Shown here: positions 43,863 through 53,282 of the stretch, piece by piece
How the letters are laid out: each line of letters begins with the position of its first letter
Numbering within the stretch: the first letter of the stretch is position 1
NCBI GenBank assembly: GCA_002726205.1
Contig: PBSL01000014.1
Coordinates: forward strand, 1-58,659
Direction: 5' to 3'
DNA length: 58,659 bases
Source of the DNA: Planctomycetaceae bacterium
GTDB lineage: Bacteria > Planctomycetota > Planctomycetia > Planctomycetales > Planctomycetaceae
Program-made: the position numbers and the translations under genes
The notes under the pieces: generated by a model
Told to the model about the DNA's origin: nothing
The model's input: only the letters and a program-made list of their open reading frames with translations
Database searches by the model: none

Positions 43863-46800
43863 ATGACCCAGTTCACGAGACGTGTGCTTCTGTTGCTGCT
43901 TTTGGCGATGGCGGTGCCGGCCGGGGCACAACCGGTCGTCTACGAGGGAACCGGGGGGCCGGGCAAGGGGAAACACATCGTCTTTCTGGCCGGCGACCAC
44001 GAGTACCGCTCCGAGGAAACACTGCCCGCGATGGCTCGTCTGCTGGCAAAACACCACGGTTTCAAATGCACGGTGCTGTTTTCGGTCGATCGCCAGAATG
44101 GTGAGATCAAGCCGGGATCGAGTTGGATGCCGGGCACCGGGGCACTGAAGTCCGCGGACCTGATGGTCATTTTCCTGCGGTTTCAGAATTTCCCGAAGGA
44201 GCAGATGCAGCCGATCGTCGACTATCTCGACCGGGCCGGGCCGGTTGTCGGGTTGAGAACATCAACGCACGCATTCCGAATTCCCGGGAAATCCGAGTTT
44301 GCCAGGTTCGACTTCAAATTTTCGGGAAAGGAATTCCAGGGCGGTTTCGGTCGCCAGGTTCTCGGGGAGACCTGGGTGGGGCATTACGGTCGGAACCATC
44401 GAATGAGCACGCGGCTCAACCTGGTGGCCAAGGCCGGGGCGCATCCCGTCCTGCGTGGAGTCCGCAAACCGTGGGTCTACTCCGGTGGTTACTGGGCTGA
44501 TCCGATGCCGGACAGCGAGGTTCTGGCGATGGCACAACCGCTCAACGGCATGAAGCCCGACTCGCCGGTAGCTGAAGACAAGAAACCATGTCCGGCCGTC
44601 TGGGTGCGATCCTACAAGAACCGCCAGGGCAAGTCGGGCCGGGTCTTCACGACCACCTGTGGTGCCTCGCAGGACATCCTCAACACGGGTTTTCGCCGGA
44701 TGCTCGTCAACGCGTGTTTCTGGGCCTGCGGGCTGGAGGAGCAGATTGTTGCCGACGCGAAGATTGACCTGGTCGGTTCCTATCGACCGTTGACCTTCCG
44801 CAATGGTGGACACCGTCGCGGGGTCAAACCGGCCGACATCGCTGACTGGGACTCTCCGATTCTTCCCGGAAAGGACCCGACGAAGCCGAAAAAGAAAAAA
44901 CGAGGAAAGAAAAAGAAGGGGAAAAGGCCGGCCTCAAAGGACGCAAGAAACACGACAACTGGTAAACCGGCCCCGCCACGGGACCCGAGGTTCGCCAGGT
45001 TTGGTGTCTATCACAAGACCGCACCGCGCGCGAAACCGGCCAAACCGGTGCCAACGACGCTTCCGCTGCAAGTCCACAGTGGCGATCGCATTGCGCTGAT
45101 CGGGAATTCCCTGTTGGATCGACTACGACACGTCGGGCACATCGAGACATTGTTGCACCAGCGGTTTCCGGATCATCGATTGCGTGTTCGCAACCTCTCG
45201 TGGCCTGGTGATGAAATCACACAGCAACCGCGCCCGGCCAATTTTGCCGATGCCGAACAGCACCTGACACACGAGAAGATCGACATCATCATCGCCGCGT
45301 TCGGGTTCAACGAGTCCTTTCTGGGCAAGCGTGGCCTGGTCGCATTTCGCTCGAATCTGGACAGCTACCTGGGTGGACTGAAGACCAAGGCGTTCAACGG
45401 GAAGAGCGCGGCGCGGATCGTGCTGCTTTCACCGATTGCCAACGAAAACCTGGATGGAGTGGCGGCCGGCGAGTGGAACAACGCGAGGATCAGGCTCTAT
45501 CTCGACGTGATGCGACAGGTTGCCGCTGAACACAAGATCGCCTTCATCGACGTGTTTTCCCGGACCGAGGAAGCTATGCGGAGTCCTGGTTCCGACCTGA
45601 CGATCAACGGTTGCCACTTGAATGAGGCCGGTTATGCCCTGCTGGCCGCGACGGTCTACCAGGGGTTGTTCGATGAACGACCTCCCAAAATCAACCGGCG
45701 AATACGAAAAGCGGTCATCGAAAAAAATCGTCAGTACTTTCGCCGCTACCGACCGTTGAACACGTTCTACTACACCGGCAAGCGGAACAAGACCTACGGT
45801 TACCTGGACTTTCTGCCGGCAATGCAGAACTTCGACCTGATGGTCGCCAATCGCGACCGTCGGATCTGGTCGATTGCCAGCGGAGAGAAGGTTCCGATGA
45901 AAATCAACGATGCCAACGTGCCGCCATTGCCCAAGACTTTCGAGAGTCGTGGGGCAAACCAGTGGATGTCGGCTGCCGACGAATTGAAGATGTTCAAGAT
46001 TGACCCGCGGTTCGAGGTCAACCTGTTTGCCGGTGAAGAACAGTTCCCCGACATCGCCGCTCCGATCCAGATGCGATGGGATTCGAAGGGGCGGTTGTGG
46101 GTCAGTTGTTCGACCACGTACCCACACGTCTATCCGGGCAAGGAGCCCAACGACAAGCTGGTCGTTCTTGAAGATACCGACGGTGACGGCCGGGCGGACC
46201 GGTCCTCCGTGTTTGCTGAGGACCTGAGGATTCCGTTGTCGTTTGAGTTCGGTGACGGCGGCGTCTATGTCTCGGAAATGCCCGACCTCACGTTCCTCAA
46301 GGACACCAACGGTGACGGCCGGGCGGATCTCCGTCGCCGCGTGCTGACCGGATTCGGGACCGAGGACTCTCATCACGCCTTGCATGATTTCACGTGGACA
46401 CCTGATGGAGACCTGGTGTGGCGCGAGTCGGTGTTTCATCACTCGCAGGTTGAAACTCCCTACGGCCCGGTCCGTCAGCAGAACAGTGGCTGGTTTCGAT
46501 TTCAGCCGCGGACACAACGATTGCTCAGCTTCGGGAGTTACGGCAGTACAAATCCGTGGGGCGTCACTTTTGATGACTGGGGACAGCACGTCGCCAGTCA
46601 TCCGGTCTACGCGGCGGCATTCCATTCGCTCGATCCACCCTACCCCCAGCAACATCCTCGCCCGACCGGCCTGAGGGCGTACTCGGGTGTCTGTGGTCAG
46701 GAGTTTCTGGATTTCGCGACCTTTCCCGACGAACTGCGAGGAGGGTTCGTCAAGGTGCGGTACAAACCGACCAATCGTGTGGAAATCCACAAGTGGGTCG

Positions 46801-48680
46801 AAGGCGAGTTCGGTTACGACGAGCAATACGTCGGTGACCTGATCTTCTCGCGCAACCTCAGCTTCATTCCCGTCGATCTTCGGTTCGGCCCTCGTGGCGC
46901 GCTGTACGTCTGTGACTGGTACAACCCGATCAAGGGCCACATGCAGTATTCGTTGCGAGACGAACGCCGTGATCGGCATTCCGGCCGGATCTGGCGGATC
47001 ACGACGAAAGGCAAGCCATTGCAGAAACCGCCGAGGATTGACGGTGTCGGCATTGCCGAATTGCTCGAGATTCTCAAACGTCCGGAGTACCGTTATCGCT
47101 ACTGGGCAAAGCGAGAACTGCGGGGACGGGACCCGAGCAAGGTCAAGCGAACTCTCGACGGCTGGGTTGCCGGACTCGATTCTCGCGATTCCCGTTTCCG
47201 GCATCATCAAACCGAGGCCGTCTGGACCTATCGCTGGATCGGTCGGGCCGACATCGGCAGCCAGGTTGTGGCCCGGAATGTCCGCGGCAGTGCCGAGACG
47301 GCACTGCTCAAGGAGTTGCTGTCGTGTGAAGATCACCACGCCCGTGCGGCTGCCACGCAACAGCTTCGCTACTGGCATCACCAGTTGCCCGATGCCATCT
47401 CGTTGCTGCGGACGGCCGCCAACGATGCCAACGGCATCGTTCGCATGCAAGCTGCCATTGCGGCCAGTTACATCGGCACCAGGCCAGCCCTGGACGCGAT
47501 GCTCGATGTCTTCAAGCACCCGCGGAAAGGGCACGTGGCTTACGCCATCACTTGTGCGCTGGGGTCACACACTCTGCGGCGGCACTGGGAACAGGACAAG
47601 AACCTTGGCATCGCCAGGCTGCTGAAACAGGCCAGTCGCTCCGAAGGGCTCAGGGAACCGACGCCCAATGCCCGGCAGGCCCAGTTCGATTCGCAGACCG
47701 ATCTCAAACTGGTTCGCATCGGCTGCGTCCCGGAACGAATGAAGTACACCGTCGCCCAGTTTGCCGTCCTGGCCGGACAACCGGTCAAGGTCGTGTTCGT
47801 GAACCCAGACGCCACCGATCACAACCTGCTTTTCGTTCGACCGGGAGCACTGGAAGAGGTCGGCCTGGCGGCCAACCAGATGGCCAAGGATCCCCGCAAT
47901 GCCAATTCGGACTTCATTCCGTCGGAGAAGCGTCAGCTGATTATCGAGGCCGCACCGATGATCGGGCCCAATCGCAAGGAACAGGTGCACGTACTGCGAT
48001 TCCAGGCACCGACCGAGGCGGGAATCTACCCCTATGTCTGCACGTTTCCCGGTCACTGGGTGATCATGAAAGGACTGATGGTCGTCGCGGACGATCTCGG
48101 TGATGTCGAGGCAATGCTGGCCGCGGCCAAGCCCAAAATCGTCAAGGAATGGAAACTGGCCGATCTTACCGACGTGAAGCTCCGCAGCGACGAACGCGCG
48201 ATCATGCGGGGCATGCAGGCCTACGCCAAGGCCCGCTGCAACCAGTGCCACCTGCACTCCGGTCACGGGGTCAATCTCGGCCCGGACCTGACCAAGATCG
48301 GAGAGCGGTTCAAGGGGCAGAAGTTGTTGCGTCAGATCCTGGAGCCCTCGCACGAAATCAACAAGAAGTACCAGACATGGCAGTTCATCACCGCCGAGGG
48401 AAAAGTCGTGACCGGGGTCGTGCACAAGGAGGATGCCAAGTCAATTCGGGTGATTCCCAATCTGCTCACACCCCAGGTCGTGACCACCCTGTCACCGGCC
48501 GACATTGAACTTCGCAGGGCATCGAACATTTCCTCGATGCCGGCGGGACTGGCCAACATGTTGACCAGGGAGGAGATCGGGAACCTCGTCGCATTTCTCC
48601 AGAGCGGCGGATACAAGCTTCCCGATCACCTCAAGCACAAGCACCCCCGCAAGCACCAGAAACATGACAACAAGAAGTGA
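43863..48680 (+). CDS. ThuA-SGNH-PVC propeller-HEAT-cupredoxin-cytochrome c multidomain protein
   Basis: A 1605-residue exported protein with a signal peptide (MTQFTRRVLLLLLLAMA). Domains in order: ThuA-like fold (about 36-300), a lysine-rich linker (338-360), an SGNH/GDSL-type hydrolase (about 405-600; IALIGNSLLDR, AAFGFNESF, INGCHLNEAGYALLA with the terminal DxxH-like site), a PVC-type/sorbosone-dehydrogenase-like propeller (about 700-1045), HEAT-like helices (1060-1260), a cupredoxin (about 1290-1410; H in ATDHN, C/H in YVCTFPGHW, M in VIMKG as type-1 copper ligands), and a C-terminal cytochrome c (RCNQCH near 1459, with SSMPAG as candidate Met ligand). PVC-propeller/cytochrome proteins are common in planctomycetes; adding ThuA and SGNH modules is unusual. 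It is followed by a sulfatase 7 nt away. Confidence 0.88.
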   Translation: MTQFTRRVLLLLLLAMAVPAGAQPVVYEGTGGPGKGKHIVFLAGDHEYRSEETLPAMARLLAKHHGFKCTVLFSVDRQNGEIKPGSSWMPGTGALKSADLMVIFLRFQNFPKEQMQPIVDYLDRAGPVVGLRTSTHAFRIPGKSEFARFDFKFSGKEFQGGFGRQVLGETWVGHYGRNHRMSTRLNLVAKAGAHPVLRGVRKPWVYSGGYWADPMPDSEVLAMAQPLNGMKPDSPVAEDKKPCPAVWVRSYKNRQGKSGRVFTTTCGASQDILNTGFRRMLVNACFWACGLEEQIVADAKIDLVGSYRPLTFRNGGHRRGVKPADIADWDSPILPGKDPTKPKKKKRGKKKKGKRPASKDARNTTTGKPAPPRDPRFARFGVYHKTAPRAKPAKPVPTTLPLQVHSGDRIALIGNSLLDRLRHVGHIETLLHQRFPDHRLRVRNLSWPGDEITQQPRPANFADAEQHLTHEKIDIIIAAFGFNESFLGKRGLVAFRSNLDSYLGGLKTKAFNGKSAARIVLLSPIANENLDGVAAGEWNNARIRLYLDVMRQVAAEHKIAFIDVFSRTEEAMRSPGSDLTINGCHLNEAGYALLAATVYQGLFDERPPKINRRIRKAVIEKNRQYFRRYRPLNTFYYTGKRNKTYGYLDFLPAMQNFDLMVANRDRRIWSIASGEKVPMKINDANVPPLPKTFESRGANQWMSAADELKMFKIDPRFEVNLFAGEEQFPDIAAPIQMRWDSKGRLWVSCSTTYPHVYPGKEPNDKLVVLEDTDGDGRADRSSVFAEDLRIPLSFEFGDGGVYVSEMPDLTFLKDTNGDGRADLRRRVLTGFGTEDSHHALHDFTWTPDGDLVWRESVFHHSQVETPYGPVRQQNSGWFRFQPRTQRLLSFGSYGSTNPWGVTFDDWGQHVASHPVYAAAFHSLDPPYPQQHPRPTGLRAYSGVCGQEFLDFATFPDELRGGFVKVRYKPTNRVEIHKWVEGEFGYDEQYVGDLIFSRNLSFIPVDLRFGPRGALYVCDWYNPIKGHMQYSLRDERRDRHSGRIWRITTKGKPLQKPPRIDGVGIAELLEILKRPEYRYRYWAKRELRGRDPSKVKRTLDGWVAGLDSRDSRFRHHQTEAVWTYRWIGRADIGSQVVARNVRGSAETALLKELLSCEDHHARAAATQQLRYWHHQLPDAISLLRTAANDANGIVRMQAAIAASYIGTRPALDAMLDVFKHPRKGHVAYAITCALGSHTLRRHWEQDKNLGIARLLKQASRSEGLREPTPNARQAQFDSQTDLKLVRIGCVPERMKYTVAQFAVLAGQPVKVVFVNPDATDHNLLFVRPGALEEVGLAANQMAKDPRNANSDFIPSEKRQLIIEAAPMIGPNRKEQVHVLRFQAPTEAGIYPYVCTFPGHWVIMKGLMVVADDLGDVEAMLAAAKPKIVKEWKLADLTDVKLRSDERAIMRGMQAYAKARCNQCHLHSGHGVNLGPDLTKIGERFKGQKLLRQILEPSHEINKKYQTWQFITAEGKVVTGVVHKEDAKSIRVIPNLLTPQVVTTLSPADIELRRASNISSMPAGLANMLTREEIGNLVAFLQSGGYKLPDHLKHKHPRKHQKHDNKK

Positions 48681-48687
48681 AGATCTC

Positions 48688-50340
48688 ATGAAACCGATTG
48701 CCGGTTCGTTGTGGCTGCTGGTGATGGCCTGCCTGGTGCCATCGTTGGAGGCTGCTCGGCCGAACATCCTGTTCATCATGTCCGACGACCATTGCGCCCA
48801 GGCAATCGGTGCCTACGGGGGCCGTCTGGCGAAGTTGAATCTCACGCCGACGATCGATCGTCTTGCAAGAGAGGGCATGCTGTTCGAGAACGCGTTCTGC
48901 TCCAATTCGATATGCACTCCCAGCCGTGCCACCATTCTTACCGGCCAGTACGCACACAGAAACGGGGTCTATGACCTTCGTGGTCGGCTCGCCTCGCAGC
49001 AGCAATTGCTGCCCAGGGAAATGAAGAAGTCCGGATACCACACGGCGATGATCGGCAAGTGGCATCTGAAACGAGAACCTGCCGCGTTCGACTACTACTG
49101 TGTCCTTCCGGGACAGGGAAAGTACTTTGATCCGGTGTTTCGTACACGCGGCGAAAAAAAATGGCCCAACAACACACGGCAGGCCAGGGGCAAGCACTCG
49201 ACCGATGCGATCACCGACATCACGCTGGAATGGCTGCGGGCGGGTTGGAATCGGGAGAAGCCCTTCTTTCTGATGCACCATTACAAGGCACCACACGATT
49301 TCTTCCAGTACGCGCCGCGGTATGAAGACTATCTCGCTGACGTGGAGATTCCCGAGCCGAAGAACCTGTGGAAACAACCGGGGTTTGGGTCGATTGCTAC
49401 CCGCGGGGCCAACGACGAATTGCTTCCACATATCGGTACGTCGATCGGGCGACGCAACCCGAGGCGAAACTACGTGAAGCACTACCGGGTCGATCCCAGG
49501 CTGGCCGACGATGCGGCCAAGCGAATCGCCTACAACACCTACCTGAAACACTACCTGCGGTGCGTCAAGGGCATCGACGACAACCTGGCCCGGCTGTTTG
49601 CCTACCTCGACAAGACCGGCCAGATGGACAACACGCTTGTCATCTATACTGGCGACCAGGGATTCATGCTCGGCGAGCACGACTACATGGATAAGCGTTG
49701 GATGTACGACGAGTCGATGCGGATGCCGTTCCTGGTCCGCTATCCGAAGAAAATTCCGGCCGGGACGCGATCGGACGCGATCATCGAAAACGTCGACTAC
49801 GGACCGACGATGCTGGATTTTTCTGGGGCCAAGGTGCCGGCCGCGATGCAGGGACGCAGTTTTCGCGAGATCTGTGAAACTGGCCGGGAGCCGAAGGGCT
49901 GGAAGCAGGAAGCCTATTACCGCTACTGGATGCACATGGCCCACCACGACAATCCCGGCCACCTTGGCATTCGCACCAAGCGGTACAAGCTCGTCTTCTT
50001 TTACGGATGCGACTACCAGGGAAAACAACGCACACCACCGGGCTGGGAACTCTACGACCTGAAGAAGGACGCTGCCGAGGTGGTCAACCAGTACGACAAT
50101 CCCCGCTATGCAGACGTCATCAGCGACTTGAAGACACGGCTCGACAGGCTGCGGACACGGGTCGGTGATACCGGCAAGGATTTTCCCGCCGTGGAGGCTG
50201 TCGTCGACGAGTTCTGGGACTACGATGCGGTTGACCGGGCCAGGGCTGTCGAGATCTCTCATCAATTCCTGAAGATCCGAAAAATGAAGGGGCCGACGAA
50301 GGCACCGAAAAAGAAACGAAAAGCGAAAAAACAGAACTGA
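48688..50340 (+). CDS. Sulfatase (type I, formylglycine-dependent)
   Basis: A 550-residue exported arylsulfatase-like enzyme. RPNILFIMSDDH at the start holds the metal-binding aspartates, and CTPSRATILTG contains C76, the cysteine converted to formylglycine (CxPxR). GDQGFMLGEHDYMDK supplies the later metal ligand region, and the C-terminus includes the expected YRYWMHMAHHDNPGHLG. It hydrolyses sulfate esters on polysaccharides such as algal glycans. The first signal residues follow MKPIAGSLWLLVMACLV. It begins 7 nt after the fusion gene stop and precedes the third cytochrome pair by 43 nt. An FGE is not in this window. Confidence 0.92.
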   Translation: MKPIAGSLWLLVMACLVPSLEAARPNILFIMSDDHCAQAIGAYGGRLAKLNLTPTIDRLAREGMLFENAFCSNSICTPSRATILTGQYAHRNGVYDLRGRLASQQQLLPREMKKSGYHTAMIGKWHLKREPAAFDYYCVLPGQGKYFDPVFRTRGEKKWPNNTRQARGKHSTDAITDITLEWLRAGWNREKPFFLMHHYKAPHDFFQYAPRYEDYLADVEIPEPKNLWKQPGFGSIATRGANDELLPHIGTSIGRRNPRRNYVKHYRVDPRLADDAAKRIAYNTYLKHYLRCVKGIDDNLARLFAYLDKTGQMDNTLVIYTGDQGFMLGEHDYMDKRWMYDESMRMPFLVRYPKKIPAGTRSDAIIENVDYGPTMLDFSGAKVPAAMQGRSFREICETGREPKGWKQEAYYRYWMHMAHHDNPGHLGIRTKRYKLVFFYGCDYQGKQRTPPGWELYDLKKDAAEVVNQYDNPRYADVISDLKTRLDRLRTRVGDTGKDFPAVEAVVDEFWDYDAVDRARAVEISHQFLKIRKMKGPTKAPKKKRKAKKQN

Positions 50341-50383
50341 CCTGTTTGTTCTCGTAAGCTGCGATAGACAGGCAACAGAAGCG

Positions 50384-53260
50384 ATGTTGAAAGAATTTGG
50401 GATGGTGAAACACATCGAGTCGAGTCGTCACCCGGGCGGGCAATTGCCTATCGTCCTGGTGATGTTGCTGGGAATCGTGGCCCGAGGAATGGCCGACGAG
50501 AAACGCGTCGTGGAGAAGCCCGACCGCGAGTCGTCGGTCGATCTTGCCGAACGCCACTTCGCCGTCCGTGTGTTGCCGCTGTTGAAGCGAAAGTGTCTGG
50601 GTTGCCACGGCGGAGAGTCGAAAACCCTCCGCGGCAATTTCGATGTTCGCAGCCGTGTTGCTCTTCTCCGGGGAGGTGAATCGAAAACGGCCGCCCTGGT
50701 TCCCGGCAAGCCCGAAAAAAGTCCACTGCTGTCGGCGATTCGCTGGGACGGACTCGAGATGCCGCCGAAGAAAAATGACCGCCTGTCTGCCGAGCAGGTC
50801 AAGTGGGTCCGTGACTGGATCCAGGCCGGCGCCCCCTGGCCCGACGAGAAGACAATTGCCAGGTACCGCGAGCAGGAGTACGGTGCGGTTCGAACCGCGG
50901 AGGGGATCCTGATTTCCACCAGCGGTGGCCTGAGCGACGAATGGACGTACCGCCGCTACAAGCCCGAGAACACCTGGGCATTCCAGCCGATCTCGAAGCC
51001 GGTTGTTCCCGACAGCGCGCCACATCCGATTGATGCTTTTATTCGTGCCAGGCTCAGTGCCGCAGCGATCACACCGGCCAATCTCGCCGATCCGCTCACG
51101 CTGATCCGACGGGCGAGTTACGACCTGACAGGGTTGCCGCCCACTCCCGGCCAGGTGGATGCGTTCAGTGCCGCCTGGGAAACCGGGCCGGAGATGGCCT
51201 GGAGCCGTTTGATCGATCGGTTGCTTGCCAGCCCGCAATACGGAGAACGCTGGGGCCAGCACTGGCTGGATGTGGCCCGCTATGCCGACAGCAGCGGGTA
51301 CTCCAACGACTGGGAGCGATCCAACGCATGGCGGTACCGCGATTACGTGATCCGTTCCTTCAACAACGACAAGCCTTACGACCAGTTCATCGTTGAGCAA
51401 CTGGCCGGTGACGAGTGGAAGCCAAATGATGCGGAGATGCGGGTGGCCGTCGGCTTCCTGAGGATGGGGCCCTGGGAGCACACGGGAATGAGTCCCAACA
51501 AGGTGAGTCGGCAGATCTTTCTCGACGACATGGTCAACAGTATTGGTCAGACATTTCTGTCGACTGCGCTGCGATGCTGCCGGTGTCACGACCACAAGTT
51601 CGATCCGATTCCGACCCGAGATTACTACCGGTTCTATGCCGCGTTGGCGACGACACAACCGGCCGAGCGACCGGTCGCATTTCTTTCGTCGGAGAAGACG
51701 TCCGATTTCCGAGAGAACCGCAAGCATGTCGAGGCGTTGCTGCAGTTCGCGACTGACCAGTTGGCCATCTTGACCGGCAAACGCGAGGCGGCGGCTCGCA
51801 AGTGGTATGCCGAACGAGGCCGCGAGAATGAGTACGTTCCCTTCAATCGGCGGCGAAAAATTCGAGACAAGGAAAAGCCCAAGCGGTTTGTCGGGCTGAC
51901 GACGGCCGAGCAGGGCATGCTGAAGATCCGCGAGCAGGATGTCCGGATCTGGAAGAGGCGTCTCGAACGGTTCCTGCCGATGGTCCAGGGCGTTTACTCG
52001 GGTGGAGATCTTTACCAGCAATCGGTCAGTCTGCGACTGCCGGACCCGAAGAAGAAGTGGGAGATCACGCGCAGTCAGAAGTTGCCGGAGTCGACGATCT
52101 ACGCCGTTGGTAGCGTGTTCGCCTCGACGGAATCGGTGACACCCGGGGTGCTAAGTGGCCTGCAACTGGCGGTTGCTTCCGCCAGCAAGGAGGACCCCTA
52201 CGCGCTGCCTCGTGGAATTGACGGCCGTCGACTCGCGCTGGCCCGCTGGATTGCTGATCCGAAAAACCCCCTGACAACCCGCTCGATCGTCAATCGGATC
52301 TGGCAGCATCACTTTGGCCGGGGGCTGGCGGGCAATCCCAACAACCTGGGTATGACCGGCGGGAAACCGACCCACCCGAAACTGCTCGACTGGCTGTCGG
52401 CCGAACTGGTGGACCGCGGCTGGTCGTTGAAGTCCATGCACCGGTTGCTGATGACCTCTCGGACTTACCAGCAGGCGAGTCGACACGAGGCAATCGAGGC
52501 GATCCGCAAGCAGGATCCCGACAACGACCTCCTGGCCAGTTTCCGGCCCCGGCGATTGACTGCCGAGGAACTCCGCGATGCGATGCTTGCGGTTTCCGGT
52601 GAATTGAACCTCGACGGGGGTGGGCTGCCGATCAGTCCGGAGATCAACATGGAAGTGGCATTGGCACCACGAATGCTGCAGTCCTCGCTTGCCCCGGCCT
52701 GGCAACCGTCGCGAACTCCCCGCGAACGCAACCGGCGTTCGATTTACGTCTACCGTCTTCGTGGGCTGGCCGATCCATTCCTGGAGGTCTTCAACAAGCC
52801 CGGGGCCAATGTGTCCTGCGAACGTCGCGACGCGCCCAGCGTCACACCACAGGTCTTTTCGCTGATGAACAGTGACGTGGTCACCAGCCGGTCGATCGCA
52901 ATGGCGGTTCGCCTGGAAAGGGAGAGGCCGTCGACAGCCAAGCGAATCCGACGTGGATTCCGACTGGCACTTGGGGAAACACCCGGGCCGCAGATGATGC
53001 AAAGACTGCTGCAGCACTACGAGGCCATGGTTGTCTATCACCGTGCCCACCAGCCGCGGCCGCCGGGCTATCCGACGCGGGTCACGCGGTCGGTGGTCGA
53101 GGAACTCTCGGGCGACCCGTTCGAGTACCAGGAGTTGCTCGACATCTACCAGGATTACGTTCCCGATCGTCAGGCGTCTGACGTGGGTGCCGAGACAAGA
53201 GCACTGGCCGACATCTGTTTGCTGTTGTTCAACTCCAACGCGTTCATCTACCTGTACTAG
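50384..53260 (+). CDS. PSCyt1-DUF1549-DUF1553 protein (pair 3)
   Basis: A 958-residue exported protein with signal peptide (about 20-36). PSCyt1 holds CLGCH (C71-H75); MPPKKND near the domain end offers a possible axial Met. DUF1549 includes LTGLPPTPGQVDAF, YGERWGQHWLDVARYAD and the second haem motif CCRCH near 397 followed by DHKFDPIPTRDYY. DUF1553 carries WIADPKNPLTTRSIVNRIWQHHF and VFSLMNSD. It lacks the LamG insert of pair 2. The DUF1501 partner begins 22 nt downstream. The start could instead be ATG 50402. Confidence 0.88.
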   Translation: MLKEFGMVKHIESSRHPGGQLPIVLVMLLGIVARGMADEKRVVEKPDRESSVDLAERHFAVRVLPLLKRKCLGCHGGESKTLRGNFDVRSRVALLRGGESKTAALVPGKPEKSPLLSAIRWDGLEMPPKKNDRLSAEQVKWVRDWIQAGAPWPDEKTIARYREQEYGAVRTAEGILISTSGGLSDEWTYRRYKPENTWAFQPISKPVVPDSAPHPIDAFIRARLSAAAITPANLADPLTLIRRASYDLTGLPPTPGQVDAFSAAWETGPEMAWSRLIDRLLASPQYGERWGQHWLDVARYADSSGYSNDWERSNAWRYRDYVIRSFNNDKPYDQFIVEQLAGDEWKPNDAEMRVAVGFLRMGPWEHTGMSPNKVSRQIFLDDMVNSIGQTFLSTALRCCRCHDHKFDPIPTRDYYRFYAALATTQPAERPVAFLSSEKTSDFRENRKHVEALLQFATDQLAILTGKREAAARKWYAERGRENEYVPFNRRRKIRDKEKPKRFVGLTTAEQGMLKIREQDVRIWKRRLERFLPMVQGVYSGGDLYQQSVSLRLPDPKKKWEITRSQKLPESTIYAVGSVFASTESVTPGVLSGLQLAVASASKEDPYALPRGIDGRRLALARWIADPKNPLTTRSIVNRIWQHHFGRGLAGNPNNLGMTGGKPTHPKLLDWLSAELVDRGWSLKSMHRLLMTSRTYQQASRHEAIEAIRKQDPDNDLLASFRPRRLTAEELRDAMLAVSGELNLDGGGLPISPEINMEVALAPRMLQSSLAPAWQPSRTPRERNRRSIYVYRLRGLADPFLEVFNKPGANVSCERRDAPSVTPQVFSLMNSDVVTSRSIAMAVRLERERPSTAKRIRRGFRLALGETPGPQMMQRLLQHYEAMVVYHRAHQPRPPGYPTRVTRSVVEELSGDPFEYQELLDIYQDYVPDRQASDVGAETRALADICLLLFNSNAFIYLY

Positions 53261-53282
53261 TCAAGTGATTCGAGAAGCAGCA

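Noticed and set aside
45429-47534. 701-residue minus-strand frame inside the multidomain gene
   Set aside because: It is antisense to a propeller/HEAT region with strong family motifs and lacks any conserved motif of its own.
48631-52021. Large minus-strand frames opposite the sulfatase and cytochrome genes
   Set aside because: The plus-strand products have catalytic motifs (CTPSR, CxxCH); the antisense frames are byproducts of base composition.
53031-53282. N-terminal extension of the third DUF1501 protein
   Set aside because: It overlaps the end of the DUF1549/1553 gene and encodes an arginine-rich sequence unlike the family; ATG 53283 is preferred.
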